A program made the position numbers and the translations under genes. Below are positions 1-5,714 of a stretch of DNA of 18,790 bases, piece after piece. The notes beneath the pieces are model-generated. The model had not been told where the DNA came from, searched no databases, and saw nothing but the letters and a program-made list of their open reading frames with translations. Every line of letters begins with the position of its first letter. The stretch's first letter is position 1. This DNA comes from Cyanobacteria bacterium HKST-UBA02 (GTDB lineage Bacteria; Cyanobacteriota; Vampirovibrionia; Obscuribacterales; Obscuribacteraceae), in the NCBI GenBank assembly GCA_020431945.1, contig JAGQHH010000305.1, positions 1 through 18,790 of the forward strand. Reading direction: 5' to 3'.

Positions 1-66
1 TCCGCTTTCCTGATTATCAATATAGAAAGTCTGCGTGACATCTACGTGACGGATTAACAAGATTAA

Positions 67-741
67 TCAGTCCATCTCGAACTTGTAGCCGAGACCTTTG
101 ACTGTCTTGATGGGCCCGGCGGTACCGTCACTGCCGATTTTCTTGCGCAAGCGGAGAACCCTCTGGCGCACTGCCTCGTCGGTAGCCTCCGACTCGGTCT
201 TGAAGACACGATTGAGGAGCTCGTCGCTGCTGAAGAGCCGCCCGGGATTCTTCATGAAGAGCTCCAGAAGGGCGAACTCGCTGGGGGCGACGGTGATGGG
301 CTTGTCGTCGATAGTCACCGAGCAGGAAGTCAGATCCATTCTGATATTGCCGGCGCTGAGCACTTTCTCGGCCATGGTCGGCGGCCGGCGCAGCAGGGCT
401 CGCACCCGGGCCATGAGCTCCGAAAAGGAGAAGGGCTTGGTGAGATAATCGTCGGCACCGGAATCGAAAGCAGCGACTTTGTTGGGGACGTCCGACTGGC
501 CGGTCAAAAAGAGCACCGGGATCTGCCCGCCGGCCTTGCGATAGTTCTGACAGATCTCGAGACCGGTTATGCCGGGAAGCATCCAGTCCACGATGGCCAT
601 GTCGTAATGGTAATAGGTGAGACGCTCGAGCCCGTCGACACCATCGTCCACGACCTCGACGATATGGTTGTAGGACGAAAGGGCCTCTTCCACCACGGAA
701 GATACCTTCGGATCGTCCTCGATTACTAAAATCCTGGCCAT
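67..741 (-). CDS. OmpR/PhoB-family two-component response regulator
   Basis: DNA-binding response regulator of 224 aa, a normal length for the OmpR/PhoB family. The receiver domain (about 1-120) has the acidic pair E8-D9-D10, phospho-acceptor D52 (in VDWMLPG), switch T80 and conserved K102 (in TKPF). A C-terminal winged helix (about 130-224) ends in the typical RLRKKI...KTVKGLGYKFE pattern. I chose the ATG at 741 because it begins the canonical MARILVIEDD and has GAGGA just upstream. A TTG 45 bases further upstream would add a non-conserved tail. It lies 130 bp downstream of the triple NlpC/P60 gene on the same strand. The histidine kinase at 3027 is the nearest possible partner but is on the other strand, so the pairing is only inferred. 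Targets are unknown. Confidence 0.95.
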   Translation of the reverse strand: MARILVIEDDPKVSSVVEEALSSYNHIVEVVDDGVDGLERLTYYHYDMAIVDWMLPGITGLEICQNYRKAGGQIPVLFLTGQSDVPNKVAAFDSGADDYLTKPFSFSELMARVRALLRRPPTMAEKVLSAGNIRMDLTSCSVTIDDKPITVAPSEFALLELFMKNPGRLFSSDELLNRVFKTESEATDEAVRQRVLRLRKKIGSDGTAGPIKTVKGLGYKFEMD

Positions 742-756
742 GGTTCCTCGAAGTTC

Positions 757-771
757 CGGGGTCGCACCCCG
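757..771 (-). promoter_or_regulatory. Small hairpin in the response-regulator leader
   Basis: A perfect 6-bp stem (CGGGGT / ACCCCG) with a 3-base loop lies 15 bases upstream of the response-regulator ATG, next to its GAGGA ribosome-binding site. In a leader transcript it could influence ribosome access. This is seen in sequence only, and a short GC-rich stem can arise by chance. Confidence 0.25.
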
Positions 772-871
772 AACATTATGTACCAAATGAGCCGAATTAA
801 CTAAACAGGAGGGAGAGCCATCCCGCCTGACAACATTCCTTTATATAAGCTGAATGCAGGCTATATCCGAC

Positions 872-2806
872 CTATACGGTCTGCCCCGGCGGGCGCAGGA
901 CCCAGGAGCCGTAGCGGAAGCGACCACCGGCATAATATGAAATATCAGCCTGACTCCACTGACCGGAGCGGGAGCTGTTGTGATAGACCCGGCCGTTATA
1001 GCCCACCACGCCGATATGCGAGCCGCCGCCGCCCTGGCGGTAGTAGGGCGTGCGGGCTCCGATCACCACGTCCCCGGGCCGCGCCATGCTTACCGGAAGC
1101 TTCTGCCAGCCATTGGAGAGCAACTGGCCTTCCAGACCGCCGACAGCGGCATTGCGAGCATAATGGTAGCCGGCCCGGTCGAGCACTGCCGAGACCGAGG
1201 CAGCACAGCCGAGATTGGCGCCCACTCCCCGGATGAACGTCCAGAGCTGCCGCCCGACATTGGCCATGGCGACATTGGCGATATTGGCGAGACCCTGGAT
1301 GGGATTCTGGAAGCTCCGATAGTCCTGTCGATAATTCTGCCCGTAGTTCTGATCGGCGGGAATATACGCATCCTGCGCCGGTACCCGCAGAGCCCAGATA
1401 CGATTGCCGTAGAGACCGGGCTGGAAGACATCGGCGGCCCTGCGTCCTCTGAATAGCCCTGTGGCCGGGTCGTTGGCATAGATCAAGCCGTCCTCGCCCA
1501 CTATGCCTACCTGGGCGTTGCCGCCGCCATTCTGCCAGTCCCCGGCCTTCGCACCATATATGACATCACCCGGACGCAGACCGTTAACGGCGACAGGCTT
1601 CCAGCCACGGCTCAAGAGCGTGCGAGCGAGGGTGGCGACATTGGGACCGCCGGCATAAGAGAAGCCGGAAGCCCTGAGCACTTCCGAGACGCTGGCAGCC
1701 GAGCCCAGACGACCGTTCTCGGTAATGTTGGCATAGCGGTAACCCTGCCATACAGGCTTGCCTTCCATCTGCCTGGCGGCCTGGTAGATTCTCTCGCCCC
1801 GCTCCCGGCTGCGGTCGCCGCTGCCCTGCCTGAAATATTCCTGCCAGTAGTTTTTCCAGTAGCTCTTCCAGTATTCCCGCCAGTAATCGCTGCCATGGTC
1901 GCCCGGTCTGGTTTGAGGGTCGGGGTTATCCCGGTCAGCTACCCGATCGCCTCGATCGGCTTCCCAGCGTACAGGTGACGCCGAGTCCACCGGGTTACCG
2001 GTTCTGGGAACTTCAGAAGATCCGTTGTCCGCCTGGGGTCTGAAGCTATCCACCGGCTGCCGGGTAGTGCGGCTCGAAGGTGGGCGCAGGACATAGACCT
2101 GGTCGCCGAATTCAGCGCCGAAGGCTTCGGTGCTGTCCACCAGAGTAAGTTTGCCTGTGGCGCTGTCGCTCCGGTAGACTTTTCCGTCTTCCCCGACGAT
2201 TCCGATAGCGGCATTGGCAGTACCGACTTTCCAGTTCGTTCCCAGCTTGCCGCCATAAATGACGTCGCCGGGACGGGCTTCTTTTACCCCGACCAGGCGC
2301 CAGCCGTTGTTCATGAGCTGGCCGACGAGATTGCCCTCATTTGCCGAATCGGCATAGTCATAGCCGCTGGCTTTCAAAATCTCGCTCACCGAGGCGCAAT
2401 CAGCCAGTTTGCCTGCATCCAGCCGATCGGCATAACGGTGTCCCTTCCAGACCTGCTGCCCGACATGGCTTCTGGTATTCGCCAGAATCTCTTTCTCGGT
2501 GGTGCTCTGGGGTCCTGCGGCGCTCTTATCGAGACGAGGAAAGTGAAGATAACGGCTCTCGCCGGGTTTGAAATCGAATCGAGCCGAAGCAGTCTTGATC
2601 TCCCCGGTAATCACCGGGGGAAATAGCTCCGGAATCACGATGCTCCGGCCGGCGAGCACCGATTGATCGGAGCCCGGGGGCATGAACGACAATTTGCCAC
2701 CGACCTGGCTTTCGCCGGTCAGGCGGTTGTCGGTAAGAGCACTTTCGGCAAGTCCTTTGGGAAGGGCCTGCTCGTGAGCCTCGAATTGTCCTTTACTGGA
2801 TACCAT
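872..2806 (-). CDS. Protein with three tandem NlpC/P60-like (CHAP-like) peptidase domains
   Basis: A 644-aa protein with three homologous modules at about 112-243, 342-475 and 513-640. Each reads roughly W-x-G-[HY]-RYA ... ASVS-x-[VI]-L-[KR]-A-[SG]-G ... GW ... RPGDV[IV]xG ... [IV]G[IV]VG ... LRPP, the layout of small papain-like cell-wall hydrolases. Module 3 has Cys534 (GCAASVS) and His597 (GSHIGVVG), a plausible catalytic pair. Module 1 has Cys137 (DCASVS) but NAAIGIVG, so no His. Module 2 has Ser369 (GSAASVS) and NAQVGIVG, so neither. The two linkers carry aromatic four-residue periodicities (Tyr/Trp at 308-325; Tyr at 488, 492, 496). There is no N-terminal signal peptide. The ATG has a weak AGGA about five bases upstream. 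The likely role is peptidoglycan binding or cleavage with one active module, but substrate and export route are unknown. Confidence 0.75.
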   Translation of the reverse strand: MVSSKGQFEAHEQALPKGLAESALTDNRLTGESQVGGKLSFMPPGSDQSVLAGRSIVIPELFPPVITGEIKTASARFDFKPGESRYLHFPRLDKSAAGPQSTTEKEILANTRSHVGQQVWKGHRYADRLDAGKLADCASVSEILKASGYDYADSANEGNLVGQLMNNGWRLVGVKEARPGDVIYGGKLGTNWKVGTANAAIGIVGEDGKVYRSDSATGKLTLVDSTEAFGAEFGDQVYVLRPPSSRTTRQPVDSFRPQADNGSSEVPRTGNPVDSASPVRWEADRGDRVADRDNPDPQTRPGDHGSDYWREYWKSYWKNYWQEYFRQGSGDRSRERGERIYQAARQMEGKPVWQGYRYANITENGRLGSAASVSEVLRASGFSYAGGPNVATLARTLLSRGWKPVAVNGLRPGDVIYGAKAGDWQNGGGNAQVGIVGEDGLIYANDPATGLFRGRRAADVFQPGLYGNRIWALRVPAQDAYIPADQNYGQNYRQDYRSFQNPIQGLANIANVAMANVGRQLWTFIRGVGANLGCAASVSAVLDRAGYHYARNAAVGGLEGQLLSNGWQKLPVSMARPGDVVIGARTPYYRQGGGGSHIGVVGYNGRVYHNSSRSGQWSQADISYYAGGRFRYGSWVLRPPGQTV

Positions 2807-2921
2807 CCGGTCCTGGCTTCTAACTGCCCATCACGACCGCCAGACGGAATATTTGATTGTTTAGAGTAGGGAAGGACGCAGCGAGTTAGTGATTGCGTCT
2901 TCGGGGTTGACGTGATGGTGA

Positions 2922-2950
2922 TTGAGTCAACACTGAGAGTCTAGTAAATA
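2922..2950 (+). promoter_or_regulatory. Possible sigma-70-like promoter for the histidine kinase
   Basis: TTGAGT (2922-2927) and TAAATA (2945-2950) are separated by 17 bases in the divergent gap between the triple-domain peptidase and the kinase. The -10 lies in a direct repeat TAGTAAA-TAGTAAA. The match is weak and was found by eye. The same 220-bp gap must also hold the promoter for the minus-strand gene. Confidence 0.22.
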
Positions 2951-3026
2951 GTAAATGACGGAGAAATGGGGAATCCACGTATTACCGGGCAAAAAGGATC
3001 TGAGAGAGGGCAGCTGAGGGAACTTT

Positions 3027-4841
3027 TTGCTCAGGACCACCCATAAAATCGCTCTTTTGATTATCGTCCCGCTGATAATCGAGCTCTGCTTCCTGGGCGT
3101 GGTCATGTCCACGGTGGACGAGCTGGAAAAAGACAGGATGGCGGAATCCCGGGCCGTGGAGTCTCTGGTCTATGTCAATCTGATTCTCAATGACACCTGG
3201 AACGCCGCCGGCTCCATGATGATGTTCAAGGCGACCCAGACCGATCGATTCATCCTGGAATTCCACGACCTCAACAACGTCCTTACCGGTCACGCCACCA
3301 AACTCAAAGAGCTCCTGGAAGGAGACGCCCAGACGCCCGAAGCCAGAGAATTCCTCGGTATCGTCGACGATATACTGGCCACTTTCAAAGCCACCAGCGG
3401 CATGATCGACGATGAATACGAGATCTCCAATGTCAGGCTCATCGGCAAGCTCCGAACCTTCATCAAAGAGCTGAACAGCACCGGGCTCAAGGTCATCGAA
3501 CAGCAAACGAGAGATCGCGAGCGTTACCAGCAAAAACAGGTACAGAGCCGCTCTCGCGTAAAGATGGTCCTGGGCAGCGCTGCCGTGGCTAACGTCATAC
3601 TGGCGGTGACCCTCGCCATAATATTCAGCCTCACTTTCGCCAAACGCTTTAAAGTCCTCATGGACAACACCATGAACATCGCCATCGGCAAGCCCCTGGG
3701 AGACCCCCTCACCGGCACCGACGAGCTGGCTCTGCTCGATACGGTCATCCACAATCTCAGCACCGAGCTGGAGATCACCCGGGAAAAAGAGAGGGCGATG
3801 ATTGATAACACAGCCGTGATCATCTGCTCTCTCAACGAATCCTACCGCATCACCGAGCTCAACCCGGCAGTGGAGATCGCCACTGGATACGATATCGCCG
3901 AGCTACTCGGCTCCAATATGGTCTCGATGATCCATGAAGACGACCGGGACCGCGTCTTCGATCGCCTGGAGAATTGCAAGAACTCCGCCTCCGAGATCGA
4001 GTTCGAGGCTCGCCTGCGCAAGAAAGACGGGCGCTTTCTCTCCACCGAGTGGAACGCCAACTGGGCTGCAGGCAGCAAGAGCATCTTCTGTGTCATCCAC
4101 GACATAACCCAGCGGAAAGAAGCCGAGCGCCTCAAGCAAGAGGTTATCGCCATGGTCAGCCACGACTTGCGGGCGCCTCTCACCTCTCTGGGGGTGATAC
4201 TGGATATGATGATGGAAGGCATCGTCGGGGAGCTCAACGAGCGCGGCAACCGCCTGGTGCGCCTGGCCAAGCAATCGGTCTCATCGCTGATTACAATGAT
4301 CAACGACCTTCTCGATGTCGAGCGCTACGAATCAGGAGGCCTGCTCCTCAACTACGAGCGCACCACCACCGAAGAGGTACTCGAGAACGCCATAGGCATG
4401 ATCAAACCCGAAGCAGACAAAAAACAAATCAGTATCGAAAAGGGCTTCGAGAACCAGGCGATCAGGCTCGACGCCGAGCGGATCAACCGCGTTCTAGTGA
4501 ATCTTCTGAGCAATGCCGTGAAATTCTCCCCGGAGAAGAGCTCTGTGATGGTGCTCTGCAAACATCTGGAGGTCAGGCGGGATGAGTTCGTGTTCGAGTT
4601 CAAAGTGATCGACGAAGGTCCAGGAATTCCTGCAGAAAAACTCAAACTCGTCTTCGAGAAGTTCAAGCAGGTCGGAAGCGGCAGCGAAGGCGAGAAAAAG
4701 GGCAGCGGTCTCGGTCTGGCTATTTGCAAAGCCATCGTTGAAGCCCACGGGGGCGAGATCGGAGTCGAGAGCCAGGAAGGCTCCGGCAGTACTTTCTGGT
4801 TCCGGATTCCCCCGGATCAAGCGAATGTCCCGGAGAATTAA
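3027..4841 (+). CDS. Membrane sensor histidine kinase with HAMP and PAS domains
   Basis: A 604-aa sensor kinase. Domain order: TM1 (about 8-30), extracytoplasmic helical sensor (about 31-178), TM2 (about 180-203), HAMP (about 204-255), PAS (about 260-365, ending FCVIHDITQRKEAE), HisKA with phospho-acceptor His379 (MVSHDLRAPL), and HATPase_c with N-box N492/N496 (NLLSNAVKF), G1 DEGPGIP from D529 and G2 GSGLGL at 559-564. All catalytic boxes are present. The start is a TTG with GAGGG six bases upstream. The architecture resembles WalK/ResE/PhoR-type kinases. The signal is unknown. The nearest response regulator is the OmpR-family gene at 67-741 across an intervening gene, which may be its partner. 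Confidence 0.95.
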   Translation: MLRTTHKIALLIIVPLIIELCFLGVVMSTVDELEKDRMAESRAVESLVYVNLILNDTWNAAGSMMMFKATQTDRFILEFHDLNNVLTGHATKLKELLEGDAQTPEAREFLGIVDDILATFKATSGMIDDEYEISNVRLIGKLRTFIKELNSTGLKVIEQQTRDRERYQQKQVQSRSRVKMVLGSAAVANVILAVTLAIIFSLTFAKRFKVLMDNTMNIAIGKPLGDPLTGTDELALLDTVIHNLSTELEITREKERAMIDNTAVIICSLNESYRITELNPAVEIATGYDIAELLGSNMVSMIHEDDRDRVFDRLENCKNSASEIEFEARLRKKDGRFLSTEWNANWAAGSKSIFCVIHDITQRKEAERLKQEVIAMVSHDLRAPLTSLGVILDMMMEGIVGELNERGNRLVRLAKQSVSSLITMINDLLDVERYESGGLLLNYERTTTEEVLENAIGMIKPEADKKQISIEKGFENQAIRLDAERINRVLVNLLSNAVKFSPEKSSVMVLCKHLEVRRDEFVFEFKVIDEGPGIPAEKLKLVFEKFKQVGSGSEGEKKGSGLGLAICKAIVEAHGGEIGVESQEGSGSTFWFRIPPDQANVPEN

Positions 4842-4850
4842 ATCGGAACC

Positions 4851-4871
4851 CGTGAAAGCTTCGTGAAAGCT
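4851..4871. repeat. Tandem direct repeat of CGTGAAAGCT, 11-bp period
   Basis: Two exact copies of CGTGAAAGCT start at 4851 and 4862, ten bases after the kinase stop codon. The period is about one helical turn, as in many OmpR/PhoB-type binding sites. No function is shown. Confidence 0.4.
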
Positions 4872-4891
4872 GAAACGTAAACAGAGCCGTC

Positions 4892-4915
4892 CCGGGATCG
4901 CCTGACAATCCCCGG
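4892..4915 (+). terminator. Stem-loop downstream of the histidine kinase gene
   Basis: CCGGGAT (4892-4898) pairs with ATCCCCGG (4908-4915) with one bulged base and a nine-base loop, about 50 bases after the kinase stop. No T-run follows, so it is not a classical intrinsic terminator. It may be a 3' stabilising or weakly terminating hairpin. Confidence 0.25.
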
Positions 4916-5021
4916 CAAACATCAGCCCGGGAGCTCCCCCGACAATTCATCTTGGCGCCTCCTTCTTGGCAACACTACCAGAAATGGGCAAATTCTCCAC
5001 AGGCTCGGTAGATCAGGCATT

Positions 5022-5079
5022 GTTAAGGACTGTTCCGGTCCCCACCGGGTTAATGTCGTCCTTAACCGCCCCTTAACCG
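5022..5079. promoter_or_regulatory. Cluster of CCTTAAC half-sites (possible regulator binding region)
   Basis: CCTTAACCG occurs twice as a direct repeat 11 bp apart (5060-5068 and 5071-5079). The inverse GTTAAGGAC at 5022-5030 forms a perfect 9-bp inverted repeat with GTCCTTAAC at 5058-5066. A shorter CCGGT/ACCGG hairpin (5035-5048) sits inside the loop. The 11-bp phasing is typical of OmpR/PhoB-family operators, but no known consensus matches. It lies upstream of the small ORF and clpS. Confidence 0.35.
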
Positions 5080-5088
5080 GTCCATCCG

Positions 5089-5111
5089 GAGAATATACCT
5101 CAGGTATTCTC
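5089..5111. promoter_or_regulatory. Inverted repeat GAGAATA-N9-TATTCTC
   Basis: A perfect 7-bp inverted repeat with a nine-base spacer that itself contains ACCT-C-AGGT. It ends 23 bases before the ATG of the small ORF at 5135, in operator or leader position. It could bind a dimeric regulator or fold in RNA. Confidence 0.3.
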
Positions 5112-5134
5112 AATCTACTTTCCAGGACGCAATC

Positions 5135-5245
5135 ATGGAAATCATCGAATGTCTAGTAGTTGCAGGTTTTTCAGCCGTTCTCGCCCAGTGGCTCAACGAT
5201 AAATACGAGCTGGGCGGCTACTTCTCTGACGAAAGCCTCAGCTAA
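5135..5245 (+). CDS. Possible 36-aa small protein upstream of clpS
   Basis: ATG to TAA encodes 36 aa, beginning MEIIECLVVAGFSAVLAQWL and ending in an acidic, polar tail (FSDESLS). It has a hydrophobic first half and AGGA about ten bases upstream of the ATG. It fills most of an otherwise gene-free 490-bp stretch and ends 87 bases before clpS. It could be a real membrane-associated microprotein, a leader peptide, or a chance ORF. I recognise no family. Confidence 0.3.
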   Translation: MEIIECLVVAGFSAVLAQWLNDKYELGGYFSDESLS

Positions 5246-5275
5246 GACGAACCAGATCGAACCAAGTAAACCAAC

Positions 5276-5304
5276 TTTTTCCCGCCTCCCCGAGTGGCTA
5301 AAAT
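5276..5304 (+). promoter_or_regulatory. Possible clpS promoter
   Basis: TAAAAT at 5299-5304 is a good -10 element. A poor -35 (TTTTTC, 5276-5281) lies 17 bases upstream. The -10 ends 28 bases before the clpS ATG, a typical leader length. Judged by eye only. Confidence 0.3.
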
Positions 5305-5332
5305 AGATATCGGGATTAGTCCGAGGCGATAG

Positions 5333-5659
5333 ATGGGAAACTGGGACAACGACCGCGAAACGCACCAGGACCAGGACGTCCTGGTAGAGACCAAGAAAAA
5401 GGTGAAGAAGCCCCCGATGTACAGGGTGATTCTTCACAATGACGACTACACCACCATGGAGTTTGTCGTCCATATTCTCCAGACCATCTTTCATAAAGGG
5501 CTTCTGGAAGCCCAGCGGATCATGTATTCGGTCCACCTCAAAGGCATCGGGGTGGCCGGCGTATATACCTTCGAGATCGCCGAAGCGAAGGTCACCCGTG
5601 TCATAGACGAAGCCCGGGCTCAGGGCTTTCCTCTCATGTGCACCATGGAGGAAGATTGA
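5333..5659 (+). CDS. clpS: ATP-dependent Clp protease adaptor ClpS
   Basis: A 108-aa adaptor that binds N-degron substrates and delivers them to ClpA(P) in the cytoplasm. The N-terminal tail (1-28) is polar and unstructured-looking, as usual. The core holds N36-D37-D38 (YRVILHNDDYTTMEFVV), matching the residues that grip the substrate alpha-amino group, and H68 (MYSVHLKG), matching the conserved pocket histidine. The length is normal. The ATG has GAGG with suitable spacing. clpA begins 55 bases downstream on the same strand, the classical pairing. Confidence 0.96.
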   Translation: MGNWDNDRETHQDQDVLVETKKKVKKPPMYRVILHNDDYTTMEFVVHILQTIFHKGLLEAQRIMYSVHLKGIGVAGVYTFEIAEAKVTRVIDEARAQGFPLMCTMEED

Positions 5660-5700
5660 CACCAGAGGTGGTACATTGTGGTTAGGAACACACTTAGTAT

Positions 5701-5710
5701 CGTGATCACG
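5701..5710. promoter_or_regulatory. Perfect palindrome CGTGATCACG before clpA
   Basis: A perfect 10-bp palindrome ends four bases before the clpA ATG, where a ribosome-binding site is expected. No Shine-Dalgarno motif is visible there. It could be a repressor site or part of a translational control structure, or chance. Confidence 0.25.
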
Positions 5711-5714
5711 CCTC

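Noticed and set aside
52..68. GATTAA-N5-TTAATC inverted repeat as a terminator for the response regulator
   Set aside because: The 6-bp AT-rich stem overlaps the stop codon and lacks the GC-rich stem and T-run of a terminator.
2982..3752. 256-aa minus-strand ORF opposite the histidine kinase
   Set aside because: It is a shadow of the kinase, which has all expected domains and a ribosome-binding site.
67..4841. Classical kinase-regulator operon
   Set aside because: The two genes are on opposite strands with a 1.9-kb gene between them. A functional pairing is possible but an operon is not.
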